From the NCBI GenBank assembly GCA_950097015.1, contig CATNEN010000033.1, positions 4,261,501 through 4,325,500 on the forward strand: a DNA stretch of 64,000 nt, read 5' to 3'. Numbering within the stretch: position 1 is the first letter of the stretch; each line of letters starts with the position of its first letter. Of this stretch, positions 10,730-21,526 are shown piece after piece. The notes under the pieces are model-generated. The model did no database searches. It had not been told where the DNA came from and saw only the letters and a program-made list of their open reading frames with translations. Both the position numbers and the translations under genes were made by a program. This DNA is from Macrostomum hystrix. Lineage: Eukaryota; Platyhelminthes; Macrostomidae.

Positions 10730-12660
10730 GCTGACTGCGCTCTCCTCGGTTGGCTCGGTGAGCCGCGCCCCCCCGGCTGCGGCTGCAAAAGTCAGCACCA
10801 AGGTGAAGCGGGGCAAGCGGAGCCCTCGGCGCAGGATCGAAAGGCGCCGTGAACGGAACCGCCGAGGCCTGAAGCTATGCGTCGCCAGCCCATCCCACTC
10901 ACTATGGATCTTCCGGGTGGCGCCGGAGACCATATGAGGCCCATGCAACGTCAGTGGGCCCCAGCCGTACCAGAGAACACGCTTAGAATTGCATCCTTCA
11001 ACTGCCGCACATTAAAGGCTACCTGGCGAAGAGGAATGGTAGCCCAACTCGCTGAAGAACTACGGGTGGACATACTGATGTTGCAAGAACTCTCCATCGT
11101 CAGGGGACCAGACTTGCAAGTGGAAGACTTTGGTGGCGGCTGGACCCTGTTCCACACCTCCGCAGACAAGAAGCTAGGGACGTGGCGGGGTCGGTGCCCT
11201 TATGAACCCTCGGCTGCGATAAGGCGTCCGCTGTCTCCCCCTGAACCCTCGGCTGATGCGGGCGGACATTCGCCAACGCAACCGCAACAACAGCTGCCCA
11301 CCCAGACGAAGCTGGCAGGTTTTTCGATCTCCTGTTTTTCGATCAACTTGAAGCAACTTGTAACGCAACCAGCAGGCTCGCACAGCTAGATCACATTTTG
11401 CTGCGAAACCGCGAACGCCGCCATGCTTTGAATTGCGACACCATCAGACCACTGGCCCTGGGGTCCGACCACAAGTTACTGCATGTGACTTGCGACTTCG
11501 CGACCCTTTACCAACCACCAAAGAAAAAACCGAGGCGCTTCTTCAGAGCATTGCGGAACCACCAACCAGGCAACTATAATAGAAGCCGCTTCTCTCGCGC
11601 CTTCTCCACCGCGCTGGGCAACTTCCAAACTGCCCAGTATGCCGACATCTGCGCCGCCATTCACTCCGCAGCGGAAAGCACGCTGCCACTCGTGCGACTA
11701 CCGCAGCGCTGGCAACCAGTGTGGATGAGCGACCCAGCAATCAGAAAGGCCAAAGAGCGATTGCAACGACTTAGGAGGAGCAGTCGCGCAACAGACGAGG
11801 CAGAAAATGCTCTTGCCACTGTCTACAAAGAGCAGCAGCTGGCTGCGGTGGGCGAGGCCATCCGTGCTGTCACATCCGCCGCCCCGGACAGGAAGAGCGG
11901 CACCGTCTGGACTGCCATCAACACCCTCACGAGTAGGAAACAGCGCTCGGCACTTAACCTGGCTGGGGACACACCAGAGGAGCGCAAGAACAGCCTGCGG
12001 GACTTCTTCTCCAGCATAGTGAACGCGCCGCCTCCTGCACTCCCCGATGCACTCGCACTACCACCAGGCACATCGCTGCCGCCTCCACACAAATTCTGCA
12101 CCGGACATGTGACTGCAACCGACGTCTCTCAGCTCGCCAAGAACACACCAGGCGGCAAGGCTACGGGCCCCGACGAAATCTCAATTGAGGCGCTCAGAAT
12201 GCCCAAGGTTGTCCAGGAGATAGCTCGTGGCCAGGTGATCAATGGCGTCCTCGACACAGGCATCGCACCTCCTGAGTGGACCCGAGCCCACATCGTCAGC
12301 ATCCCCAAGAAGCCGGGCACAAACAAGATCGAAGAACACCGAGGCATCTCGATCCTTAATGTCCTGCGCCGCCAAGCTGTATAACAAAGTTGCTACTGAT
12401 GCGCTTGCAGCCTGTGCTGGACCCGTACCTGCGGCATGAGTAGAATGGGTTCCGGCCACGACGCGGCACTGTCACACAAATTCTGGCGCTCATCATCGGA
12501 GAATCATCGAGGAATCGCGCATTCGCCAGTCAGACCTTTTCTGTCTTTTTGTTGACTTCCTGAAGGCCTTCGACTCAGTGGCTCGAGGCGCGATACCACT
12601 GGTTCTCCGAGCCTACAATGTACCAGAAAAGCTTATCGCAGCAGTGATGGCGCATTCACA
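10730..12660 (+). pseudogene. broken non-LTR retrotransposon (AP endonuclease plus reverse transcriptase)
   Basis: An endonuclease start (LRIASFNCRTLKATWRRGMV, then DILMLQELSI) at 10980-11100 is followed by an internal deletion and frame changes. The reading resumes with the endonuclease C-terminus (QLDHILLRNRERRH, then ALGSDHKLLHVTCDF) near 11385-11500. A 328-residue frame (11398-12384) then runs into the reverse transcriptase (KATGPDEISIEAL, then PEWTRAHIVSIPKKPGT). A frameshift at about 12360 moves the rest (AAKLYNKV, NGFRPRRGT, LFVDFLKAFDSVARGAI) into other frames. The match stops at about 12660, before the catalytic YADD-type block, so this copy cannot be active. The order fits the CR1/Jockey/RTE group; the clade is not resolved. 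Confidence 0.88.
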
Positions 12661-14478
12661 ACATAACATATTTTTAATAATGCCCCCTTTTCAGGCCACT
12701 TGTGGTCGCTGGATATTGTACTTATTGTATTGTATTTTATTGTATCGTATGTTGTTAATTCCAAGTTTTTAATTATATAGTGCATAAAAGACAACAATAC
12801 TTTACTTTGTAACCAGCTTGTCCTAATTTGCAACATTGAAAATGTAGTCATGTACCCAGATCCCACAAAAACATGTATCCCTTGCATGCACATAAGTATG
12901 TATAGCTAGGGCCTAGGGCTTATCGTCGACATTGTCTAAAATACATACATGTATTTTAATCCATTATACTGTCGTACCTGACGCCACGAATTTATTGGAA
13001 TTTTGTCATTTCATTTTTCTTTTATATAAGCATAGCACAAAGCTAAGCTATGACAAGTCATGCCTGCCAATACAGATGAAAAAATATAATTTAAAAGTTT
13101 TGGTTGTAGGCAAAAAAAACAAAAAGTGGTAACTACGCAAAAAAAGAGTTTTACCTTGTAGGACGTCATAGTTGTCGCTTTTGAATCAAGAAAACCAAGA
13201 ATTATTATCAAATATAATCTCTGTGAGTCCTCTACCACGCTTCCGACGAAAAATGGTACTTTAAATTAGTTAAGTTAGCGCGCGCGTGTTGTCAACATTT
13301 TTAAGCGTTGCTATAATCACATATATTAACAAAAACTTGCATCTTCATAGCCTTTCAAAGAATCTTAAGACAATAAGTTAGTCAAGAATTCAGAAAATTT
13401 ATAGTTATTGTGTGAATGTTTAATGAGTTTATGTCAAATAATTTGATACATTTAACTTAACTTGTTAAAAAAAATCTACAAAAAACAGAATACAAACGTA
13501 AATTAGGCCCTATTCACACACGAACGCAGCAGTATTAACAGGCGCGTAACTAGGATTTTGTTTCGGGGGTAAAAAAATGTTTTTTAAAAAAATTTTGTTT
13601 TTAGCCCCTACTTTGACTCTGAAGTTCATTCACTTTTAGGAAATTGGAGTCTACTGAAGTAAGAGATATTTCATGCCTCAAGGTGCCAAACAATAAAATC
13701 ACCAGCAGCATTCAAAAGTGGTAAATGCTGCTGGTTTACTATATAATGCCAGAAGTTTTGTCTTATGCAATACTAAATCCGAGTAAAATGACTTGTAATC
13801 AATTTAAAAGTGTGTGTACAGCATATTTTGAACAATTGTTCCAACAGGGCAGCAAAAAATCTGACCCAAGACTTTTACCATTTGTGACTTATGCTTAGAA
13901 AGAATAAACCTAAATATATATAAACTATAGACACTAGTCCTATGCAATGCTTCAATATCGGGCCACTTAAATAGCTAGGCCCAGTAATTACAATAAAGTC
14001 TACCTAGCTATTTTTAGCCTAGGCCCTATAAATATTTGTTATCAAGCCAAAATTTTATGAGGCTTCCTATATTATATCAATATTCCTCAGTTGGGCAATC
14101 TTTCTATTTCTCACATTAATTTTATTTTTTTTGATTAGTGCTAAATCTGTTCTTGTAGGCCTACAGTTCTAGTTTCAGGCTCTAAATTTGCATGATTGCA
14201 TCTTTGAATATTATGTTGTAGCATATTCTGTAATTTTAGAAAGTGTCACAGGTCTTTCCTTTATTATTTTGTGTGACTATAATTTCAATCCTACTGATGC
14301 CACCAAAGCTATTGCTGCTTATTTAATATCCTACTGGTGTCACTAAAGTTGTAATGACTTATTATATTAGTTGATATCAATCCCTTGAGGATTATTGTAC
14401 ACTGTAATATATAATTACAATATTTATTCTCCCTGTGTGTTTATTGTAATATCTAATTACTGAATTTATTCTCCTATG
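12661..14478. other. AT-rich DNA without a recognisable gene
   Basis: No coding or identifiable mobile element was seen. A 12-bp perfect inverted repeat lies at 13701-13734. Two local direct duplications of about 45-50 bp lie at about 14285-14370 and 14400-14485. Confidence 0.5.
13701..13734. repeat. 12-bp perfect inverted repeat (hairpin)
   Basis: ACCAGCAGCATT at 13701-13712 is exactly complementary to AATGCTGCTGGT at 13723-13734, with a 10-base loop. No gene adjoins it; its role is unknown. Confidence 0.6.
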
Positions 14479-14709
14479 GGTTTATGTGGATTTCAGTTCT
14501 TTCGTTTGCCGCCAGTTCATCTGCTCAGTAGACAAAAAAGCAAACTAGTTTGTCTGCTGGCCATTCTATGGCATTGGCATATATGAGTATAAGCCCTGCC
14601 ATGTAGTTTGTGTGTGTGTATAGGGGTGTATTTGTTGCAAGGACCACTGAATTTGAATAGAAGCATCTTCTATAGATGCTATTTATAGAAGTCCTTGGTT
14701 TGTTGGCAC

Positions 14710-14971
14710 CATAGATGCGCAACCTCCCAAATCTTAGCTGGCCGTGCGACTAGTTTTTGCTCTCATTTGTGACTTAGTTTGTTTCATTGCTCTATTTACA
14801 ACTTAGTTTGCTCTCATTTTTCTCTCCCCTTTTTCCATTTCTTCACGCCTTCCTTTTTTGTCCCTTGGTCCCCCTTTGATTTTTTTGCACTTGGTCTATT
14901 GGTTTTTGCGATTTAACCTTGCTTGGCCCTCATTTCACCTGGCCGGTTCGGCCGGGTGTTGCGCATGTATG
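14710..14971 (+). mobile_element. hAT-type MITE, copy A (nested)
   Basis: 262 bp with ends CATAGATGCGCAAC and GTTGCGCATGTATG (13 of 14 complementary). It is flanked by a perfect 8-bp duplication, GTTGGCAC (14702-14709 and 14972-14979), the size made by hAT transposases. It has no coding capacity. A second copy lies in reverse orientation at 48440-48720. Confidence 0.88.
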
Positions 14972-16356
14972 GTTGGCACCAAAACCTCTGGGTTTCATGG
15001 AGTGTTGGAGTAGGGCTCACAGGAATCCCCAATTGAGACAAGAGCTGTTCTCACTTACTTCTTTCATTTTCATATTTAATATTTGTAGCAAATTTGCAGC
15101 ATTACTTTTAGTAGAAAACACACATTTTTATGCTATTGTACTAAATTGAAATGCAATAAAATGCTTGGTCAGAATAAAAATCGAATCACAGGAATCTCTA
15201 GAACTTCTGTCTCTTTGTCCAGAACCATTTTCTCTCCCCTTCTCCTTCCCTTTCTCTTTCCCCTTCTACATTCCCTTTCTCTCCCTACCTGTAAAGTAAT
15301 GACTAAGCAAGTTATTGCAGAGCTTGTCTACTTAGTCCTATTTTTTTCTATGCCAATATTAGTTTTAGTCATTCCACGAGTGACTCAATATAAACACACA
15401 TATCTCAAATCACTTGAGATCAGATCAATCACCACTGCAAGCATTCTGTCACATGACAAGCAACATGGCTAAAAAAGTCAACAGACTAGGATATGAATAT
15501 GATTTATTCCTCGCTTTCTGCTGACAAGATTATTTAGGCATATCATACAAATGTATTTGGCTTTAGAAATTATGATAGATTTATTACCTGACCATTTTAT
15601 ATTTTAATATTTTCTCAATCGGTGTATTGAGAAGCAATTGTCTGGGCGTTGCTGGGGCCTATTGTTTGCGAGTTGAGACTCAATGCTCTGCTTTCTATTG
15701 TTCTCTTTTACTACTGGTTTGTTTACCACATGGAGCTGCCCATGCAATGGGTCGCTTGCAGTTGTGTAGACAGGGATTTCAATTTGAGGTAGGATGGCGG
15801 GCGGCACATTCTCGATACTCGCGGCAATGAGAGTGTATGATTTACGACTAATAATATGGGCACATGTTCATAAAACATATGCCCGTATTATGTTCATTAT
15901 TAAGACAATAGACAAAGTTTATACACAACAGAATGATGATAATTTGCACAATTTGTGAATGACAGGGTATACATTTAAAATACGAGCTCACATTTCAAAT
16001 TGGCATTCACTTGCAATAAAATTATGAGTATGAGTAATTGAACAGAGTATAGACAGAGTATAAACAGTTGCGACTACAAAAATGCAACTTGAGCAGCACC
16101 ACTTAGTTTTTGAAAAGTTCATGTTCTTAAAGTGATAAAAACCAAAGCAAAAATATTTAACATCCTCAGTCATTGTGGCATCAGTGAGTAGTTACTCACG
16201 AAGTTAGTTACTCAGTGGGCAGCTTGTAACTTGTTACTCAGTGGGCTCCTCTTGACAAGTGCTGCTATTGTATTTCTGCCATGCCGCCTGAATCTTGGCC
16301 TTGCGGCATCTGTAGACTAGCCTGACTTGTCTTCCAGGCCTGCCAGTAGCTTGCAG

Positions 16357-16926
16357 CTATCGAGACTGCAGAACTGCAAGGGCAGCCTGTTGCAATAGGA
16401 GCTCAGCCAAGGCATAGAGATTCAAGTTGCCATTCCTCACTCTTCGGTTTAGAGCCATATGCCAGCCCTCCACAGAGTTATTTGTCCGCTCCCTCTTGCC
16501 GTGGACAGAGAGTTCTTCCAAGCTCCACACGCTACTCGGCAGCCAGGTCACGTCCACATAGAGGCACAGAGAAACCAGCGCCTCTGTATTCACTTTGTCG
16601 GCAAGAGCGCCAAACGCAGTGTAAATGTGTTCGGCTGGGAGGAAGATGAGGGCCATCAGCTGCTTGCAGAACAGTCACATGCCCTTATCCACAGCATATG
16701 ACGTAGCAAGGCCGAGCTCTTGAACTTTTTGAAAGATGCTCTGTGCGAAGTGGAAAGAGCAGCCCTGCAGCTCAGCCCTCAGGCAGGTATGATGCAGAGC
16801 CTCCCACATTGCAGCCTCAAAGTCCTTTTGACAGACAAGACAGAAATCAGACATTTCAATTATCCAGGCACGCAAATGTGGTGTGCAATGGCAATGAGTT
16901 GCATACACTATATATATGTGGTTCAA
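16357..16926 (-). pseudogene. MULE transposase fragment
   Basis: Minus-strand frame 16926-16675 contains FEAAMWEALHHTCLRAELQG, then CSFHFAQSIFQKVQELGLAT, the typical MULE segment around the conserved C-x2-H. It passes by a frameshift near 16665 into 16656-16357, which has RTNNSVEGWHMALNRRV, the signature following it in these transposases. The upstream catalytic acidic residues are absent, so this is a dead remnant inside the bounded element. Confidence 0.82.
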
Positions 16927-17115
16927 AGTGAAAAGATTTTTTTGCGCAATATTTTGTCGTTTGATTGATTGTTTTACTGATTTAGGCTGTTCTAAGAATC
17001 TAAGTCTCGTTAAACTTGAGTTTCCAGCAGACGAAAAGTTTAACGCAAAATAGTTTGTTCGTCTGCCCAGCAGACAAACTGGCGGCAGACGAAAAGAGTG
17101 GCACCCGGTTTATGT

Positions 17116-18013
17116 TAAATAAACTGCTAAGTTTATTGCTTCTCTCAAGCCATAGAGGGTTGATTCAGCCAACTTTTAAGTTAGTGGTTAATACTGTGGT
17201 AGTGTTTCTACTTGCTAAGTCCTTGATCTTAGCAGTTTAATTCTCAATCTGCTTGAGTGGTTTATTATAAGGCACTGAGTCCTGGTTTTTTAAACTCTAG
17301 TCTTGCTGGGCTTCTAATGACTAAGGATCATGGCTAAATAACTAACTCTTGAACTAACTATCTACATATAGTTCAATGCTTCAATAATCTCTTATACACA
17401 TGATTATGAAGTGAGACATGGCTGACAGGGGTCAGACAAGGTTGGTTTCTCCCTTCAAAATTCTTGTCCATTTAAAGTAGTTTGCTGATTCAAGTTAAAA
17501 AGAAATATTACTAATAACAAATAATAACAATGTTTTGACAAGGAGGCCTATTGCAAAAGCTTCAATGTAAGGTATAGTAAATATAACTAGATAATATTTT
17601 AAGGAGTATAAAACTAAAATTGTACAAAAGTAGATTTGGTGCCAATTAAAATAAAAATATTTTTTATGTGGGAAACCAAAAAATTGCCCCCAATTTAATT
17701 ATGTTATTTTTTATATTAGCACCCTTCCAAAATAAATGTTAAAAACCTATGGATGCATGTAAGAACTGAGAAATGTGCTCTCTTGCCTAGAACCTAGGAC
17801 AAAATATTTCATAATACAGCTATAAGCTGAAACTAAATTAAATGTTCCCCTTTGCTTTGCTTTTTGTTACCCAATTTCCTTTCTTTGGCAATTTTTTAAT
17901 AATAGACTTGACTATAGGTTTAAATTGTTAAAAAAGTATAGCTTACTATTGCTCCCAATTCCGTTTGTGTAGTTTAAAGCTGACTAAAAAAACCGCATAA
18001 TTGTTGGTTGCAG
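17116..18013. other. AT-rich upstream region of the HMGN-like gene
   Basis: No coding was seen. It ends in a pyrimidine-poor tract and GGTTGCAG at 18006-18013, a plausible 3' splice site 19 bases before the start codon. Confidence 0.45.
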
Positions 18014-18032
18014 CTTCATTGAATCTGACATA

Positions 18033-18518
18033 ATGCCCCGAAAGCGTTCTGCCACAGCTGCTGCTGCTGCTGATGCCACTGACTCAGCTGACGCTGCACC
18101 TGCTCAGCGTCGCTCTGGCCGCTTGGCCTCCCGTCCGGCAGCGCCACCGCCAGCCGCCCCCGCTCCATCCCCAGCCAAGAAGAAGACTCCCGCGAAGCAG
18201 CGGCCGCCAGCCGCTAAAGCTTCAGCTGCTAAGGCTGGTGGCAAGGGCAAGATTAAAACTGCCGATACACCTGCCGCTGGCGAAGACTTTGAAGTGGTGA
18301 ATGGAGCCGATTTGCCTCCGCCCGACTCGGCCGAGGTGAAGGCCGCGGTTGCTGCCCAGGGCGCTGATGGCGAGCTGCTTGTCGACTTTGTTCAGGTGGC
18401 CAAGTCGGACCTGCCCTCCGCCGACTCGGCTGAAGTAGCCGCAGCTGCGGCCTCCGCTGACGCCGCCGCTGTTGTCAAAAATGGTTCCGGTGACACGGAG
18501 CCGCAAGCGAAGAATTAA
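18033..18518 (+). CDS. small basic/acidic alanine-rich protein with an HMGN-like nucleosome-binding motif
   Basis: A single-exon frame of 161 residues. The N-terminus MPRKRSA is basic. Residues about 26-45 read RRSGRLASRPAAPPP, close to the RRSARLSAKPAP nucleosome-binding core of vertebrate HMGN proteins, and are followed by the lysine-rich PAKKKTPAKQRP. The C-terminal half is acidic to neutral with an internal duplication: DLPPPDSAEVKAAVA and DLPSADSAEVAAAAA, each preceded by DFxxV. A basic DNA-binding half followed by an acidic tail fits a small chromatin protein. HMGN proteins are generally regarded as vertebrate-restricted, so the likeness may be convergent. It could also be an unrelated AT-hook-like or high-mobility-type protein. 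The start is preceded by a TTGCAG acceptor. Confidence 0.6.
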   Translation: MPRKRSATAAAAADATDSADAAPAQRRSGRLASRPAAPPPAAPAPSPAKKKTPAKQRPPAAKASAAKAGGKGKIKTADTPAAGEDFEVVNGADLPPPDSAEVKAAVAAQGADGELLVDFVQVAKSDLPSADSAEVAAAAASADAAAVVKNGSGDTEPQAKN

Positions 18519-19328
18519 TTTGATTCTGTGAAAGCAAGGCTGCTTCTCGGTTATTTCAGTTTGCGGTTTCTTGTCTTAACAATAATTTCCGTCTAATTCA
18601 ATTGCTTAGATCAATGGACAGTCGTTTATCTATAAGTGACAACCTTCATGTACTTTAGCAATCTGGCACTTTGTTTCGGTTTGCGTTTAGTTGCAGCTAG
18701 CTTGTCATTTCAATATTGTGTTTCTGCATTAAATGTTGTCATTTTTGTTGCTATATAAAAATAACTCTCCATCCCAACAGACGTTTCTAAAAAAATGTAG
18801 GTTTTCTCATTTTTGTTTTTAATTGTTTTTAGTCCTGTTTTTTAGGTTGATCGTTTTCAAGCAAGAAATTGATTTAATGCGGATTGTAAGCTCTTTGTAA
18901 GATTGTAAGACTGTAAGGTATCGCGCAATCACCATAGTTACCAACAAAGCTGGCCGAGCTATTTCACCTGATGAACCAACACTGACTGCGCGATGGCGAA
19001 CGCTGCACTCCGAGTGGTGCGGTCTGTTCCGTCTAGTATTTTCTCTCACTACTAACAGTAGGTTGTCTTGTTAGTTTTTACCGAATAATTGTCTAGACGT
19101 TTTTTACGGCAATCATTAATTGCTGTTTATTTAGCTGTTTAATCTGTAATATTTGTTAAACTATATAATTGTTATTCCGTCAAACAAAGGAGCGAAAGAA
19201 GCAAATAAACGGTAGCCGTTCATGTCGTGCATGTGAATTCTCTGTATTAATAAGCATAGTTGTTGTGCTAAAGTGATTACACAAACAAGGAACGATGAAC
19301 AAGTCAATAAACGTCTTGATTCAGTTTC
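18519..19328. other. 3' flank of the HMGN-like gene
   Basis: AT-rich, with T-rich stretches and no coding. It probably includes the 3' UTR. No unmistakable polyadenylation site was chosen. Confidence 0.4.
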
Positions 19329-19341
19329 TATCGGTGAGCAA

Positions 19342-19689
19342 AGGTGGTCGGTGGCAGATCAGAGCGGTTGACGCGTTTGCCTGTCCCACCAATTGCTCGA
19401 TTCGCGGCAAGGCCGAGCAGTTGGGGCGCAGCATCGGAGAGAAGTCTTGGGGCTTGTTTATGCAATTGAGGGCCAACCTGTACAGTGAAATGTACACTGC
19501 TGACGATAAAAAAATTGAGTGAAGATGTACAAACCTGTGTGAGCATATGCTTGCGTAGTGCGTACAGTATCTGAGTGCCTGTGTTTTCAGGAGTCAGCGA
19601 AATGGGCTGCATTGCCTCCTCGCTAGTTACGGGTCTAGTGTAACCAAATGTGTCATTGCCCACAGCCCTCCTGCAATTATTCATTTTAT
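19342..19689 (+). mobile_element. tRNA-derived SINE, copy 1
   Basis: The head resembles a tRNA promoter: an A-box-like GTGGCAGATCAGAGCGGTTG and a B-box-like TGCTCGATTCGCGG. The body shares long stretches with the copies at 49778-50090 and 54460-54742 (for example ACCTGTGTGAGCATATGC and GTCAGCGAAATGGGC). It ends CTGCAATTATT. Flanks TATCGGTGAGCAA (19329-19341) and TATCGGGGAGAAA (19690-19702) match at 11 of 13 positions, an aged target duplication. Confidence 0.8.
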
Positions 19690-19983
19690 TATCGGGGAGA
19701 AATTTTCAAAACGAAATACTTTTTGTGTCCAACCAGCGCGTTTGAACCCCCTTCCTGACCTTGAAGAGGAGTTATATTTTTTGTGTGCAGCAGTTTTCGA
19801 GGGTTGAAATCTTAGAGAGGATCTTAAAACGACGCAATCATTACTTCTAGAATGGGTAGTTATTCTATAGTCCCCAAAAGCGCTCGCTACAAACTCTTCT
19901 ACGGATCGCAAAGCCTTTGCCGAGTAAAAATTAATGCTTTTTAAATAGAGCTCAGTTGTAATTTCCTCTTCTATAGAATCCAT
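19681..19983 (-). CDS. possible 100-residue small ORF, unidentified
   Basis: The frame begins MDSIEEEITTELYLK on the minus strand and stays open for 100 codons with balanced composition and a basic C-terminus. It ends inside the duplicated flank of the SINE. No family was recognised. It may be a chance frame or a remnant of a mobile element. Confidence 0.2.
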   Translation of the reverse strand: MDSIEEEITTELYLKSINFYSAKALRSVEEFVASAFGDYRITTHSRSNDCVVLRSSLRFQPSKTAAHKKYNSSSRSGRGFKRAGWTQKVFRFENFSPIIK

Positions 19984-20330
19984 TATTTTTCAACAAATAA
20001 GAAATTTTCAATTTTTTTCAGCTTTAAAATGGTGAGAGCTTTTGATTGGAGGCAGATGCAAAGCTGTTATTTTTATATAACCATATCTAATCCTAGTGTG
20101 CCTTGCTTTTCTCATAAACTGAAACTTCTAGCTGGACTAGTAGAAGTACGACTCGTAGAATTGTGAAGAAAAAAAGTAATTTTAGTAAACTTTTTTGTTA
20201 GAGGGCGACCAAGATAATGAACTAAGAACACTGAATATGAAAACTAGCGCGAAAGAGAACGATTCTCGGAGTTTAAAGTTTAAACAAGATATGAAGCCCG
20301 GATCATGGGATGAACGTCTTTATTAAAACC

Positions 20331-20371
20331 AAGGACCACTAGAAGAAGAAGCTCTTCTTCCAGTGGTCCTT
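20331..20371. repeat. 19-bp inverted repeat with a 3-base loop
   Basis: Arms AAGGACCACTAGAAGAAGA (20331-20349) and TCTTCTTCCAGTGGTCCTT (20353-20371) pair at 18 of 19 positions around a 3-base loop. This is shorter and tighter than a usual microRNA precursor. Confidence 0.7.
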
Positions 20372-21409
20372 GATTAAACCATCTTGTACAGCTTAAACAG
20401 CCTAGAGCTAATTCTTGTAAGTCCTTGATACAAATGTAAAAAATCAATAAATATAATGCTCTAAGCAAATTTTTGTGGAATCTAATAGTTGTAATAAGAA
20501 AACTAAATATAGACTTTAATTTGCTTTACTACTTTAACTAAAGGCACTCGTTTTTAATAATGTATTTTCTAGAATTTTGCTGCTATTTGGTAAATTCTAT
20601 CTTTAAAGCATGTAAGAAGTTCAATGCTCACATCACTGTCTTATTCTAAGACTTTATAAGAATATACTTATTTAAAAAAACTTTTTTCGTCTAATTTAAA
20701 TAGCTGTTGCTTCATTCCAATTTCAATAGGTTGATAAGCCTTGTTAGCCTTTGACTCCTACGAGGAACTTCCTAAGCCAAATCATAGCAGAGGCTACAGT
20801 TTCTTATTTTCAAAACTCTTGCCTGCAAGCTACAATTTAGTAGTTATGCAAATCTAGCCTAGATACAGCTAGCAGGCTACTATAGGCAGGCCTTATAGGC
20901 CTAGTAGTTTGTTTTGTAACTTTAATCGAACGGAAATACTGCACCAGTACTGCACATCGGTTGCTCGTCACTACAGCGCCCTTACTAGCAGCAATGCAAT
21001 AAATAAATCTTATTACTTTTAGCACTCTTTTCATTTTTAAATGAATTCTATTTATAATATAATGCTGATGAATTATTATTTCAGTATTTAAAAGAGGAAA
21101 ACCCATAGCCAATAGGGGTAGGCTACAGATAAAATTGTCATATTCTAAGACGCCATATGATGATGACGATTTGCACAAAAGTATCACAATATTTAATTTA
21201 ATATGACGATATGACTATTTGTTCATTGCTCATTTTAATTACGAATGCAATTTGATGATGCATAATTTGAACAATTAATGTCACACTGAAGGCCATGTTG
21301 CTTGGGTTGCACATCTCTGTGACAAACAATGCATGGATACATATGTCTTTAACATAACACTTTACTGATGTTGCTGTACACAACATTGTTTAAATGACCT
21401 CATTTCAGG

Positions 21410-21526
21410 CACTGTTTAAATGACCTCATTTCAGGCTTGGACTATGCGAGGTCATTTAAACAGTGTGGTAAATTCCGCATAGTCTACCACATAGTCCGAG
21501 CCTGAAATGAGGTTATTTAAACAGTG
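21410..21526. repeat. 37-bp inverted repeat with internal copies (fold-back)
   Basis: Arm 21410-21446 pairs with 21490-21526 at 35 of 37 positions over a 43-base loop. The loop itself holds GAGGTCATTTAAACAGTG, the complement of the start of the first arm, and 21388-21406 repeats part of it directly. Fold-back elements or aborted MITE ends look like this. Confidence 0.75.

Larger units (their letters stand above)
14488..17106 (-). mobile_element. MULE-type DNA transposon, decayed, with a nested MITE
   Basis: The flanks carry the same 9-mer GGTTTATGT (14479-14487 and 17107-17115), the 9-bp target duplication usual for Mutator-like elements. The outermost 44 bases of the two ends align as inverted repeats without gaps at about 32 of 44 positions, including TGCCGCCAGTT. 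The element is 2619 bp, encloses a MULE transposase remnant on the minus strand and carries a hAT-type MITE at 14710-14971. Confidence 0.78.

Noticed and set aside
19295-19684. Short frames on both strands at 19.3-19.7 kb
   Set aside because: They lie inside a SINE with target duplications.
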